A stretch of 64,000 bases of DNA, from the NCBI RefSeq assembly GCF_039537585.1, contig NZ_BAABAU010000001.1:2108001-2172000 (forward strand), read 5' to 3'. This document shows, piece after piece, positions 25,450 to 38,274 of the stretch; position 1 is the stretch's first letter; every line of letters starts with the position of its first letter. A program made the translations under genes and the position numbers. The notes below the pieces were generated by a model, which was given only the letters and a program-made list of their open reading frames with translations, was not told where the DNA came from and did not search any database. The DNA is from Frondihabitans peucedani (GTDB lineage: Bacteria > Actinomycetota > Actinomycetes > Actinomycetales > Microbacteriaceae).

Positions 25450-25529
25450 TACGGAGAACTGTCGCCAGCCCGAGAATCTCCGTCCATTTGTACGCACTCC
25501 CGGCAGACGACCGACCCGACCCCGACCCG

Positions 25530-26414
25530 TCACCCCCGCACGACTGCCGCCAGGATCGTCCCGATCACCATCGGCCACTCGTCGAGCACCTGGTGATGCG
25601 TGAACTCGAGCACGGTGTGCCCGGTCCGCGCCACCGCGGCGATGCGCGCCCGGTCGCGCTCGTACTCGCGCCGCCCGGCGTGGAACTCGTGACTGACGCA
25701 TTCGACGACGACCCGCCCGGCCACCAGGAAGTCGACCCGGATCCCGTCGCCCACCCACTTCTGCGCCTCGAACGACAGGCCGGCCTCGACGAGCCCCCAC
25801 CGCATGATCGACTCGCTCCCCGACTCGGCCGACGGGTCCGCCCGGTCGAGCACCCGGTGGCATCGAGCCGGCAGCTCCGCCCGGAGCGACAGCAGATCCG
25901 CCGGGGTCAGCCCGTGCCCGCGCACAGCGGAGTCGAGCACCGCGAGCCCCGCCCGAGGCTCCGACCGCGCGATCGTCTGCCGGAGACAGGCCCGCAGCCC
26001 GACGTGCCGCCGAGGCCGCCGCGAGAGAGCCCCACCAGCGCCCCACCCCGCCTCCCGGTCGTACAGCACGACGACATCCTCCCGCGCAGGATCGAGCGGC
26101 CGGTTCGCGTGATCCGGGTCGCGCAGCGCCCGCGCGTGCTGCTCGACGCTCACGTGCAGGGCGGGCCCCGGCGGCTCCCAGAGCCCCAGCAGCCCGCACG
26201 CCGACGGTCCTGCCAGCACGCCGCCGACCCGCACGGCCCTCTCGACACCCGCGGGCAGCCCCGGCACGGCGTACACCCCGTGACGCACGCGCAGGATCTC
26301 GCCCTCTTGCCACGCGGCAGAGAGTTCCCGGCGCCCCACTCCCGCCCGGACCAGCTCCCCGTGGCGCGCGACACCGTCGAGCCGGGCCAGTGAGCCGGAG
26401 AGGAGATCGTCCAT
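25530..26414 (-). CDS. AbiEi-antitoxin-like winged helix plus DUF559 nuclease-fold protein
   Basis: This 294-aa protein starts with an AbiEi-type winged-helix region (ARHGELVRAGVGRRELSAAW, then RVRHGVYAVPGL). It ends with a DUF559/Vsr-like PD-(D/E)xK fold: RVDFLVAGRVVVECVSHEFH, YERDRARIAAVARTGHTVLE and FTHHQVLDEW. Such proteins are very common and multicopy in actinobacteria, and their role is unsettled. No AbiEii toxin is adjacent, so a toxin-antitoxin function is not supported here. The ATG at 26414 (MDDLLS) is preferred to a longer form whose first 42 residues read like intergenic DNA. CAGGAT lies six bases upstream of the ATG. Confidence 0.75.
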   Translation of the reverse strand: MDDLLSGSLARLDGVARHGELVRAGVGRRELSAAWQEGEILRVRHGVYAVPGLPAGVERAVRVGGVLAGPSACGLLGLWEPPGPALHVSVEQHARALRDPDHANRPLDPAREDVVVLYDREAGWGAGGALSRRPRRHVGLRACLRQTIARSEPRAGLAVLDSAVRGHGLTPADLLSLRAELPARCHRVLDRADPSAESGSESIMRWGLVEAGLSFEAQKWVGDGIRVDFLVAGRVVVECVSHEFHAGRREYERDRARIAAVARTGHTVLEFTHHQVLDEWPMVIGTILAAVVRG

Positions 26415-26586
26415 CCCGCGATCCTGCGCGATCGACACTCTCGCAGTGCGCCCAGAGCAGCGGCCTGTGCAGGAAGGAGCCCCCGTGACAGCTGTGGAGG
26501 AAGGCAAACGACGACCCACGACCCCGGGAATACGCCCCACCCCGACCGGCTTATACCGGTGATCCCGAAAAAGGTCAACGACCCAC

Positions 26587-26616
26587 TGGACAGGGCGCGT
26601 CGGAGCGACCTATAGT
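26587..26616 (+). promoter_or_regulatory. Housekeeping promoter of rpoB-rpoC
   Basis: TGGACA (26587-26592), an 18-base spacer and TATAGT (26611-26616) fit a primary-sigma promoter. It gives a leader of about 185 nt before rpoB. A second AT-rich CTTATA near 26552 could be an additional promoter. Nothing else was recognised between 26415 and the rpoB start except the hairpin at 26777. Confidence 0.75.
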
Positions 26617-26776
26617 TGACCTTTGCGCTCCCCATGCCCGGTCGTCATATTGCGGTCGACGGGCACACCTCGAAAATTGCGGCGAGGTTGGGTGTCTGTC
26701 TGAGACGTCTGTCTCCGGCCATCCTGGTGAGTTCGTCTCCACTCAATCACAACGTACTGTCCGAACAGACGACACA

Positions 26777-26791
26777 GGACCCTGAGGGTCC
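26777..26791 (+). other. Small hairpin just before the rpoB ribosome site
   Basis: GGACCC-TGA-GGGTCC is a perfect 6-bp stem two bases before the GGAGGT ribosome-binding site at 26794. It may influence translation from the TTG start. Confidence 0.5.
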
Positions 26792-26806
26792 ACGGAGGTA
26801 GTTTCC

Positions 26807-29800
26807 TTGGCTGCTGCGCCCAACGCACAAACCAACTCACCCAAGAACGGCCGCGCGGCTCAGCGGCTGTCATTCGCGAAGATCACCGACACGCTGACGG
26901 TCCCCGACCTGCTGGCGCTTCAGACGGAGAGCTTCGACTGGCTGGTCGGCAACGACGTGTGGAAGGGGCGCCTCGCTGAGGGACAGGCCCAGGGCCGCAC
27001 CGACCTCGCCGTCCACTCGGGCCTGGAGGAGATCTTCGAGGAGATCTCCCCGATCGAGGACCTCGGCGAGACGATGCAGCTGTCGTTCACCGCACCCGAG
27101 CTCGAAGACCCCAAGTACTCGATCGACGAGTGCAAGGAGCGCGGCAAGACCTACGCCGCCCCGCTGTACGTCAACGCCGAGTTCATGAACCACCTCACCG
27201 GTGAGATCAAGACGCAGACGGTCTTCATGGGCGACTTCCCGCTCATGACCGAGCGCGGCACGTTCATCATCAACGGCACCGAGCGCGTCGTCGTGTCGCA
27301 GCTCGTCCGTTCGCCCGGCGTGTACTTCGACCGCACCCCCGAGAAGACCTCCGACAAGGACGTCTACTCGTCGCGCATCATCCCGAGCCGCGGTGCCTGG
27401 CTCGAGTTCGAGATCGACAAGCGCGACCAGGTCGGCGTCCGCATCGACCGCAAGCGCAAGCAGAGCGTCACCGTCTTCCTGAAGGCCCTCGGCCTGACCA
27501 GCGAAGAGATCCTCGAGGAGTTCAAGGGCTTCGCGTCGATCGAGGCGACCCTCGAGAAGGACGCCATCCTCACCAAGGAGGAGGCGCTCAAAGACATCTA
27601 CCGCAAGCTCCGTCCGGGCGAGCAGGTCGCTGCCGAGGCCGCTCGTGCGCTCCTCGACAACTTCTACTTCAACCCGAAGCGCTACGACCTGGCCAAGGTG
27701 GGTCGCTACAAGATCAACCGCAAGCTCGGCATGGACGCGCCGCTGACCGACTCGGTCCTGACCGTCGAGGACATCGTCGCGACGATCAAGTACCTCGTGT
27801 CGCTGCACGCCGAGGAGAAGACCATCGCGGGCACCCGCGACGGCAAGCCGGTCGAGCTCCGCCTCGACGTCGACGACATCGACCACTTCGGCAACCGTCG
27901 CATCCGCGCGGTCGGCGAGCTGATCCAGAACCAGGTCCGCACCGGTCTTTCGCGCATGGAGCGCGTCGTCCGCGAGCGCATGACCACTCAAGACATCGAG
28001 GCGATCACGCCGCAGACCCTGATCAACGTGCGCCCCGTCGTCGCCGCGATCAAGGAGTTCTTCGGAACGTCGCAGCTGTCGCAGTTCATGGACCAGAACA
28101 ACCCGCTGTCGGGTCTGACCCACAAGCGCCGCCTGTCCGCGCTCGGCCCCGGTGGTCTGAGCCGCGAGCGCGCCGGTGTCGAGGTCCGCGACGTCCACCC
28201 GTCGCACTACGGCCGCATGTGCCCGATCGAGACCCCGGAAGGCCCGAACATCGGCCTGATCGGTTCGCTCGCATCGTTCGCGCGGATCAACTCGTTCGGC
28301 TTCATCGAGACGCCATACCGCCGCGTCGTGAACGGCAACGTCACGACCCAGATCGACTACCTCACCGCCTCCGAGGAAGACGACTACGTCGTCGCGCAGG
28401 CCAACGCGCCTCTCGACGACAAGTTCGACTTCGTCGAAGACAAGGTCCTCGTCCGCCGCAAGGGCGGCGAGGTCGAGCTCGTCGACAAGTCCGACGTCGA
28501 CTACATGGACGTCTCGCCGCGCCAGATGGTGTCCGTCGCGACGTCGCTCATCCCGTTCCTCGAGCACGACGACGCGAACCGCGCCCTCATGGGTGCGAAC
28601 ATGCAGCGCCAGGCCGTCCCGCTGGTCCGCAGCGAGTCGCCCCTCGTCGGAACCGGCATGGAGGGCTACACGGCCATCGACGCCGGCGACGTCGTCACCG
28701 CCGAGAAGGCCGGTGTCGTCTCCGAGGTCTCGGCCGACGTCGTCACCATCCAGCTCGACGAGGGCGGCACGCAGGACTACTACCTGCGCAAGTTCGACCG
28801 CTCCAACCAGGGCGCGTCGTACAACCACCGCGTGATCGTCGACGCCGGTCAGCGCGTCGAGGTCGGAGAGGTCCTGGCCGACGGCCCGGCCACCGAGAAC
28901 GGCGAGCTCGCGCTCGGCAAGAACCTCCTCGTGGCGTTCATGCCGTGGGAGGGCTACAACTACGAAGACGCGATGATCCTGAGCCAGAACCTGGTGAAGG
29001 ACGACACGCTCTCCTCGATCCACATCGAGGAGTACGAGGTCGACGCCCGCGACACGAAGCTCGGCAAGGAGGAGATCACCCGTGACCTCCCCAACGTCAG
29101 CCCCGACCTGCTGGCCGACCTCGACGAGCGCGGCATCATCCGCATCGGCGCCGAGGTCCGTCCCGGCGACATCCTGGTCGGGAAGGTCACGCCGAAGGGC
29201 GAGACCGAGCTCAGCGCCGAGGAGCGTCTGCTCCGCGCGATCTTCAACGAGAAGAGCCGCGAGGTCCGCGACACGTCCCTGAAGGTGCCGCACGGCGAGC
29301 AGGGCACGATCATCGGCGTCAAGGTCTTCGACTCGCAGGATGGCGACGACGAGCTCGGCTCGGGCGTCAACCAGCGCGTCGTGGTCTTCATCGCCCAGAA
29401 GCGCAAGATCACCGCGGGCGACAAGCTCGCCGGTCGTCACGGCAACAAGGGCGTCATCTCCACGATCCTCCCGGTCGAGGACATGCCGTTCCTCGCCGAC
29501 GGGACCCCCGTCGACATCGTGCTCAACCCGCTGGGCGTGCCCGGTCGAATGAACTTCGGCCAGGTGCTCGAGATCCACCTCGGGTGGATCGCCAAGCAGG
29601 GCTGGAACGTCGACGGCATCCAGGAGTGGGCCGAGAACCTCCCGAAGCACGCGCTGTCGGCTCCGGCCGGCACCAAGGTCGCCACCCCGGTGTTCGACGG
29701 TGCTTCGGAGGACGAGATCGCAGGTCTCCTCGACTCGACGCTGGTCACCCGCGACGGCGACCGTCTCATCGGCTCGTCCGGCAAGACGCAGCTCTTCGAC

Positions 29801-30298
29801 GGCCGCTCCGGCGAGCCGTTCCCGGAGCCCGTCTCGGTCGGCTACATGTACATCCTGAAGCTGCACCACCTGGTCGACGACAAGATCCACGCCCGTTCGA
29901 CCGGCCCGTACTCGATGATCACGCAGCAGCCGCTGGGTGGTAAGGCGCAGTTCGGTGGTCAGCGGTTCGGTGAGATGGAGGTCTGGGCCCTCGAGGCCTA
30001 CGGAGCCGCGTACGCGCTCCAGGAGCTCCTGACCATCAAGTCCGACGACATCCTGGGCCGCGTCAAGGTCTACGAGGCGATCGTCAAGGGCGAGAACATC
30101 CAGGAGCCGGGCATTCCCGAGTCCTTCAAGGTGCTCATCAAGGAGATGCAGTCGCTGTGCCTGAACGTCGAGGTGCTGTCCGCGGACGGCCAGACGGTCA
30201 GCCTGCGCGACAACGACGACGAGGTGTTCCGCGCTGCGGAAGAGCTCGGCATCAACATCTCCTCCCGCTTCGAGTCGTCGTCTGTCGACGAGATCTAG
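26807..30298 (+). CDS. rpoB: DNA-directed RNA polymerase beta subunit
   Basis: RpoB forms half of the catalytic cleft. The 1163-aa product is the standard actinobacterial length. The rifampicin pocket near residues 420-450 reads [20 protein letters not shown] and then [16 protein letters not shown], with the residues usual for a sensitive enzyme. Other landmarks are [40 protein letters not shown] and the C-terminal [20 protein letters not shown]. Translation starts at TTG (26807), seven bases after GGAGGT, so the encoded first residues are M-A-A-A-P. rpoC follows after 67 bp. Confidence 0.99.
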   Translation: MAAAPNAQTNSPKNGRAAQRLSFAKITDTLTVPDLLALQTESFDWLVGNDVWKGRLAEGQAQGRTDLAVHSGLEEIFEEISPIEDLGETMQLSFTAPELEDPKYSIDECKERGKTYAAPLYVNAEFMNHLTGEIKTQTVFMGDFPLMTERGTFIINGTERVVVSQLVRSPGVYFDRTPEKTSDKDVYSSRIIPSRGAWLEFEIDKRDQVGVRIDRKRKQSVTVFLKALGLTSEEILEEFKGFASIEATLEKDAILTKEEALKDIYRKLRPGEQVAAEAARALLDNFYFNPKRYDLAKVGRYKINRKLGMDAPLTDSVLTVEDIVATIKYLVSLHAEEKTIAGTRDGKPVELRLDVDDIDHFGNRRIRAVGELIQNQVRTGLSRMERVVRERMTTQDIEAITPQTLINVRPVVAAIKEFFGTSQLSQFMDQNNPLSGLTHKRRLSALGPGGLSRERAGVEVRDVHPSHYGRMCPIETPEGPNIGLIGSLASFARINSFGFIETPYRRVVNGNVTTQIDYLTASEEDDYVVAQANAPLDDKFDFVEDKVLVRRKGGEVELVDKSDVDYMDVSPRQMVSVATSLIPFLEHDDANRALMGANMQRQAVPLVRSESPLVGTGMEGYTAIDAGDVVTAEKAGVVSEVSADVVTIQLDEGGTQDYYLRKFDRSNQGASYNHRVIVDAGQRVEVGEVLADGPATENGELALGKNLLVAFMPWEGYNYEDAMILSQNLVKDDTLSSIHIEEYEVDARDTKLGKEEITRDLPNVSPDLLADLDERGIIRIGAEVRPGDILVGKVTPKGETELSAEERLLRAIFNEKSREVRDTSLKVPHGEQGTIIGVKVFDSQDGDDELGSGVNQRVVVFIAQKRKITAGDKLAGRHGNKGVISTILPVEDMPFLADGTPVDIVLNPLGVPGRMNFGQVLEIHLGWIAKQGWNVDGIQEWAENLPKHALSAPAGTKVATPVFDGASEDEIAGLLDSTLVTRDGDRLIGSSGKTQLFDGRSGEPFPEPVSVGYMYILKLHHLVDDKIHARSTGPYSMITQQPLGGKAQFGGQRFGEMEVWALEAYGAAYALQELLTIKSDDILGRVKVYEAIVKGENIQEPGIPESFKVLIKEMQSLCLNVEVLSADGQTVSLRDNDDEVFRAAEELGINISSRFESSSVDEI

Positions 30299-30344
30299 AG
30301 CGCTCACCCGCCGGGTCCGTCCCAGCACTACGACAACGTCGACA

Positions 30345-30356
30345 CTTTTATAAAAG
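30345..30356. other. AT-rich 12-bp palindrome in the rpoB-rpoC gap
   Basis: CTTTTATAAAAG is a perfect palindrome just upstream of the rpoC TTG start. It stands out because the surrounding genome is very GC-rich. It partly overlaps the only candidate ribosome site (AAAAGGGA). Confidence 0.6.
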
Positions 30357-30365
30357 GGATACACA

Positions 30366-34247
<3,882 letters not shown>

Positions 34248-34279
34248 TATCCGAACAACTAAGCAGCAGCCCTGCAACG

Positions 34280-34315
34280 AAAGGCCCCGTCGCACTCACG
34301 TGCGGCGGGGCCTTT
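34280..34315 (+). terminator. Rho-independent terminator after rpoC
   Basis: A 15-bp stem (AAAGGCCCCGTCGCA at 34280-34294 with TGCGGCGGGGCCTTT at 34301-34315, one G-T wobble) closes a six-base loop, ending the rpoBC transcript just before the convergent ABC operon. Confidence 0.92.
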
Positions 34316-34347
34316 CGGCGTTCTGGACCGAGCTGCTTCGGGAAGCG

Positions 34348-35085
34348 CTACTTGGCTTCGCGCACCGACTGTCGCTTCCACCCGACGCCGATGGGAACCA
34401 CGATGAACAGGAGGAACGACGTGAGCGCCGGCCCGATGCCCACGCCGGTGCCCTGGGTCGTCCACCAGCTCCATTCGGGCGCGGTCATCCAGGCGCTGAA
34501 GGCGAGGATGGAGATCCAGGGGGCGACCTCAGGCAGTGGAATGGCGACCAGGATGTCGAACAGGATCGGAAGCAGGATCGTCACCGTGATCGCAACCGGC
34601 GTATTCAAGAGTAGAAAGCCCGCGGCGACACCCGTCAGAGCGGCCGCGATCGACAGGCCCGTGATCGACCCCAGCGCGCCGAGGGTCGCCCACGAGCCCA
34701 CGGACTCGACGCGAGCGTGAGGCGTGAGCAGAAAGACGACGACTGAGACGAGCGCCACCGCTGCCGCCACGGCGACGATCAACAGGATCGCCGCAGCCAG
34801 ACGCGCAGCCAGGACGATCGATCGGCGGGGCACCAGCGCGAACGTCGTCATGGCCGATCGCTGCGTCCAGTCGCCCGTCGCGGCGAGGATCGCCAGGATG
34901 GGCAACAACGCGGGCATGGGCAGGGTGGCTCCGCGCACGTAGTCGGCGAAGTCCTCCACTCTTGTGATCGTGTTGATGGCCAGGGCGCAGGCGCAGAGGA
35001 CGACCATGACGACGAGGAGCCACCGAGACGCTCTCGTGTCGACGCACTTCCGGAGCTCTGTCTGGAGGACGCGCGCGAAGGTCAC
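34348..35085 (-). CDS. ABC-2 type exporter permease
   Basis: The 245-aa protein is a six-helix ABC-2 membrane subunit: LLVVMVVLCACALAINTITR, ALLPILAILAATGDW, AARLAAAILLIVAVAAAVALV, a GSITGLSIAAALTGVAAGFLLL stretch, and two more near the C-terminus. N-terminal FARVLQTELRKCVDTRAS is typical of the family. It overlaps the ATPase gene by 4 bp. Together they form an exporter of unknown substrate, perhaps of the bacitracin/antibiotic-resistance type. Confidence 0.85.
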   Translation of the reverse strand: MTFARVLQTELRKCVDTRASRWLLVVMVVLCACALAINTITRVEDFADYVRGATLPMPALLPILAILAATGDWTQRSAMTTFALVPRRSIVLAARLAAAILLIVAVAAAVALVSVVVFLLTPHARVESVGSWATLGALGSITGLSIAAALTGVAAGFLLLNTPVAITVTILLPILFDILVAIPLPEVAPWISILAFSAWMTAPEWSWWTTQGTGVGIGPALTSFLLFIVVPIGVGWKRQSVREAK

Positions 35086-36029
35086 TTCTTCGCCTCCTCT
35101 CGCTTGTCGACGGGGAAGAAGTCGAGCTTCCCACCCTGGAACTCAGCGGTGGTCGAGGCTGCGAAGAGGTCGCGGAGCGCGTGAGGCGATGAACTCGTGA
35201 GGGACGTCATCGGCGTCCGGGACTCGGCTGACATGTGCCAGATCGTCTCGGGATCCGTAGCGGCCTCGATTCGACCGCTGGCCGGGTCGAGGGCCCACCG
35301 GATCTCACGCCGGTCGAGTTCGGCGGTGATGGCCTCGGGAGCGTTCGCTGTGAACGTGCTCGCACGGCGCATCTCGTCGTCGGAACGGCTGCTTTCGTGG
35401 ACCATGCGGCCACTGTCGAGGATGACGAGGTGATCGGCGACGGAGTCGACATCGTCCAGGTGGTGACTCGAGAGGAGGACGGTGCCGCCGGCGGAAGCGA
35501 ACTCGCTCAGGAAGTCGCCGAGCCAGGAGATGCCCTCGGGGTCGAGACCGTTGGCAGGCTCGTCGAGCAGGAGGCAGGCGGGTTCACCCAGGACGGCGAT
35601 CGCGAGCCCGAGCCGTTGTCGCATGCCGAGCGAGAGAGTGCCGACGCGTCTCCGCGCGACTCCTTCGAGGCCCACGAACTCGAGGCATTCGCTGATTCGC
35701 GTCCTGGGCATGCCGATGAGGATGCAGGCGAGCCTCAGAGTCTCAGCCACGGAACGACCCGGGTGGTGCGCCCCCGCATCGAGGAGGACGCCCACCGTCC
35801 GACCCGGATTGTCCAGCTCCCGGATCGTCCGACCGTTGAATGTCGCGGTTCCGCTGTCGGGGCGAGTCAGGCCGACGATCATGCGGAGGCTCGTCGATTT
35901 GCCGGAGCCGTTCGGGCCGAGGAAAGCCGTGACGGTGCCGGGCTCGCACCGGAACGTCAGGGAGTCGACGGAGACGACGTCGCCGTACCGCTTCGAGAGA
36001 GCCGTGACTGCGATGCTCGTGGGTCTCAT
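35082..36029 (-). CDS. ABC transporter ATP-binding protein
   Basis: The 315-aa ATPase has Walker A FLGPNGSGKSTSLRMIVGL, the signature LSLGMRQRLGLA, Walker B CLLLDEPANGLDPEGI, and the switch His in LLSSHHLDDV. After about residue 215 comes a family-specific C-terminal domain. The ATG at 36029 (MRPTSIAV) has the upstream gene ending in it (ATGA), so it is preferred to a longer form. It pairs with the permease downstream, matching the DrrA/CcmA-type drug or peptide exporters. Confidence 0.93.
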   Translation of the reverse strand: MRPTSIAVTALSKRYGDVVSVDSLTFRCEPGTVTAFLGPNGSGKSTSLRMIVGLTRPDSGTATFNGRTIRELDNPGRTVGVLLDAGAHHPGRSVAETLRLACILIGMPRTRISECLEFVGLEGVARRRVGTLSLGMRQRLGLAIAVLGEPACLLLDEPANGLDPEGISWLGDFLSEFASAGGTVLLSSHHLDDVDSVADHLVILDSGRMVHESSRSDDEMRRASTFTANAPEAITAELDRREIRWALDPASGRIEAATDPETIWHMSAESRTPMTSLTSSSPHALRDLFAASTTAEFQGGKLDFFPVDKREEAKK

Positions 36030-36292
36030 GCCAGCGCTCTGACGATCGCGACCACAGCGGCTCCGAGGCACAGGGGGAGCGCGGCCATGAGGGCGTGTCG
36101 GGGAGCCGCACGGTCGCCAGCCCGACGTCCGAGGTGAGCGAAGAGGGCGAACGCAGCCGCAAGGGGCACGAACGCGGCGGGGCTGTCGGCGGCGACCAGG
36201 ATGAGGGTGAGCGTCGCAAGCGCGAAGCAGCTCCAGGATTCCGTTCTCACAAGGCGAGGCCGGCCCGCGTTTTCCGATTCATGGTGTGTCAC
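36026..36292 (-). CDS. Small membrane protein at the head of the ABC operon
   Basis: This 88-aa product has two hydrophobic stretches (CFALATLTLILVAADSPAAF and the following AAFALFAHLG; then HALMAALPLCLGAAVVAIVR). Its stop overlaps the ATPase ATG as ATGA, which supports it as a real gene translationally coupled to the transporter. No family was recognised. The start is uncertain: GTG at 36292 is used, GTG at 36250 is another option, and neither has a good ribosome site. Confidence 0.5.
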   Translation of the reverse strand: MTHHESENAGRPRLVRTESWSCFALATLTLILVAADSPAAFVPLAAAFALFAHLGRRAGDRAAPRHALMAALPLCLGAAVVAIVRALA

Positions 36293-36482
36293 TGATGTCC
36301 GATCTCGTGCAGGGAGGGCGCGGCGACTCTGGCAGGTCAGGCGTGGGCACAACCAACACTGTCGTACTCCATGGAAGATGTCACATCCGATTGGTGCGAA
36401 TCCGGCGCCAGCCACGCCAGCAGCGCCGGCGCACCCCCAACGGGTGGCACTCCGATTGGGATATGTACCCCGCGTCGGCGAG

Positions 36483-36497
36483 AGGCGAAGCTTGCCT
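36483..36497 (+). promoter_or_regulatory. Leader element upstream of pilB, shared with the pilin genes
   Basis: AGGCGAAGCTTGCCT lies 70 bp before pilB, after GCGTCGG. Near-identical sequences sit in the leaders of pilA1 (41391-41405) and pilA2 (42089-42101). It can form a short stem (AGGC with GCCT). Apart from this element, the 36293-36567 interval shows no gene. A TATGTA at 36462-36467 might belong to the pilB promoter. Confidence 0.55.
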
Positions 36498-36567
36498 GGC
36501 CCGGGGAGATCGCCCGAGCACCGCCGCGTGCACCCCGAAGCGCGGCCCCTGTCCGAGGAGGTTCCGC

Positions 36568-38235
36568 ATGGCGTCGATGACCGAGATCCTGATCTTGCAC
36601 GGTCTGCTGCCGATCGAGCAGCTCGACCTGATGTCGAACCCGTCCGACGAGGAGGCCTCGGTCCGCGACCTGCTGCAGCGGGGCGTCGTCTCGGAGCTGC
36701 AGATCGCGAAGGCCCGCGCGCAGGCGGCGAACATGTCGTTCGTCGAGCTTGTCGACTACCCGGTCGATCGCAACGCGGTCACGATGGTCTCGTCGGCCGT
36801 CTGCCGCCGGCACAACGCGCTGCCGATCGCCATCCACGACGGCCTCCTGCTCGTCGCCGTGAGCGACGCGGGCAACGTGTTCGCACTCGACGACGTGCGA
36901 GCGGCGTCCAGGATGTCCATCGAGTGGGTGATGGCCGAGAAGAACGACCTGAAGGCGGCTATCGACCGCTACATCCGCGCCGACGACGAACTGAACGACC
37001 TGACCTCGACCCTGGAGGAGGAGAACACCGCCTCCGACCAGTCGGCGATGGACATCGCCTCGGGCCCGGACGACGACGTCCCGATCGTCCGGTTCGTGAA
37101 CCTCCTGGTCAGCCAGGCGATCACCGACAAGGCCTCCGACATCCACATCGAGCCCGGCGAGAACGAGGTCCGGGTCCGGTACCGCATCGACGGCGTCCTG
37201 CACGAGATGCAGCCGGCGCCGAAGAGCATCCAGAACGGCGTGATCTCCCGCCTCAAGATCATGAGCGACATCGACATCGCCGAGCGCCGCAAGCCTCAGG
37301 ACGGCCGCATGTCGGTCCGCCACGGCAATCGGCAGATCGACCTCCGCGTCGCGACGCTCCCCACCGTGTGGGGCGAGAAGGTCGTCATGCGGATCCTCGA
37401 CAACTCCAACACGACCCTGAGCCTCCGCGACCTCCACATGCTCGAGCGCAACTTCGACGTGTTCGCGGAGTCGTACTCGAAGCCCTACGGGATGATCCTG
37501 GTCACGGGCCCGACGGGTTCCGGCAAGTCGACGACGCTCTACACGACGCTCAACGCCGTCGCCCGCCCCGAGATCAACGTCATCACGGTCGAGGACCCGG
37601 TCGAGTACCGGATGAAGGGCATCAACCAGGTCCAGGTGAACCCGAAGGCGGGCCTCACCTTCGCCAGCGCGCTCCGCAGCATCCTGCGGTCCGACCCGGA
37701 TGTCGTCCTGCTCGGTGAGATCCGCGACCACGAGACGGCGCAGATCGCCATCGAGGCGTCGCTGACCGGCCACCTCGTGCTGTCGACGCTGCACACGAAC
37801 GATGCTCCGAGCGCCATCGTGCGGCTCACCGAGATGGACATCGAGCCGTTCCTCGTCGGCTCGGCGCTCGACTGCGTCGTCGCCCAGCGCCTCGCGCGCC
37901 GCCTCTGCGACCGCTGCAAGCGTCCCGCCGACTACACGCCGATGCACCTCAACGCCCTCAAGTTCCACATCGACCCCGACCAGGCCCCTCCCGTGATCTA
38001 CGAGCCCGCCGGCTGCCAGTCCTGCTCGAACACGGGCTATCGGGGGCGCGTGGCGCTCCACGAGGTCATGAGCGTGTCGGAGGATATCGAACGCCTCGCC
38101 GTGAAGCGCGCCTCGAGCGCGGAGATCGGCCGACTCGCTCAGGCGCAGGGGATGCTGACCCTCCGCCAGGACGGCTGGGAGAAGGCCAAGCAGGGCCTCA
38201 CCAGCGTCGAAGAGATCCTCCGAGTCGTCGCCTAG
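36568..38235 (+). CDS. pilB: Type IV pilus extension ATPase PilB
   Basis: PilB powers pilus extension. The 555-aa product has an MshEN-like N-terminal domain (about 1-150), then the secretion ATPase core: Walker A GPTGSGKSTTLYTTLNAV (Lys near 320), VEDPVEYRMKGINQVQVN, and the Walker B segment DPDVVLLGEIRDHETAQIA with TGHLVLSTLHTNDAPSAI. The zinc motif is present as CDRCKRP and CQSCSNTGYRGR. The ATG at 36568 follows GAGGAGG. An in-frame extension upstream exists but lacks a ribosome site. It heads the pilus operon, with pilT 39 bp downstream. Confidence 0.95.
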   Translation: MASMTEILILHGLLPIEQLDLMSNPSDEEASVRDLLQRGVVSELQIAKARAQAANMSFVELVDYPVDRNAVTMVSSAVCRRHNALPIAIHDGLLLVAVSDAGNVFALDDVRAASRMSIEWVMAEKNDLKAAIDRYIRADDELNDLTSTLEEENTASDQSAMDIASGPDDDVPIVRFVNLLVSQAITDKASDIHIEPGENEVRVRYRIDGVLHEMQPAPKSIQNGVISRLKIMSDIDIAERRKPQDGRMSVRHGNRQIDLRVATLPTVWGEKVVMRILDNSNTTLSLRDLHMLERNFDVFAESYSKPYGMILVTGPTGSGKSTTLYTTLNAVARPEINVITVEDPVEYRMKGINQVQVNPKAGLTFASALRSILRSDPDVVLLGEIRDHETAQIAIEASLTGHLVLSTLHTNDAPSAIVRLTEMDIEPFLVGSALDCVVAQRLARRLCDRCKRPADYTPMHLNALKFHIDPDQAPPVIYEPAGCQSCSNTGYRGRVALHEVMSVSEDIERLAVKRASSAEIGRLAQAQGMLTLRQDGWEKAKQGLTSVEEILRVVA

Positions 38236-38274
38236 CCCCTCTCACTCGACCACCACCACACGAAGGACACTTCA

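Larger units (their letters stand above)
25075..25494. repeat. Array of about ten short palindromic units in a convergent intergenic region
   Basis: Between the exporter (ends 25044) and the leftward AbiEi-like gene (ends 25530) the motif ATCTCCGTCCATATGTAC or its complement occurs about ten times, centred near 25084, 25124, 25155, 25220, 25262, 25304, 25337, 25402, 25444 and 25482. Many units are themselves hairpins: the one near 25262 has TCTCCGT and ACGGAGA arms around CCATATGC, and the one near 25304 has 9-bp arms ATCTCCGTC and GACGGAGAT. Orientation changes along the array and spacing is about 31-65 bp. No protein gene is convincing here. It resembles a REP/BIME-type cluster, not CRISPR. 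Confidence 0.85.

Noticed and set aside
25041-25487. Open frame through the palindrome array with repeated WTEI and MDGDS peptides
   Set aside because: The repeats are explained by the DNA palindromes read in frame. There is no ribosome site and no similarity to a family.
25075-25494. CRISPR array
   Set aside because: Units are short near-palindromes in alternating orientation with irregular spacing and partly repeated spacers. No cas gene is present.
24325-26313. 662-codon minus-strand open frame covering lysE, the repeat array and part of the DUF559 gene
   Set aside because: Composition is Arg/Gly/Ala shadow text. It crosses well-supported genes and has no motif.
25530-26414. Type IV toxin-antitoxin pair with the AbiEi-like protein
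   Set aside because: No AbiEii nucleotidyltransferase neighbour. The DUF559 fusion form is common as a solitary gene.
28050-28180. Rifampicin resistance mutation in rpoB
   Set aside because: The pocket sequence has the residues usual in sensitive enzymes at all positions I can compare.
34348-36292. ABC exporter as dedicated partner of the Cys-rich precursor at 4178
   Set aside because: It lies 30 kb away with no shared regulatory sequence. The idea is possible but unsupported.
36286-36567. N-terminal extension of PilB
   Set aside because: The upstream in-frame codons are unlike any PilB. The ATG at 36568 has a GAGGAGG site, and the leader element lies within the proposed extension.
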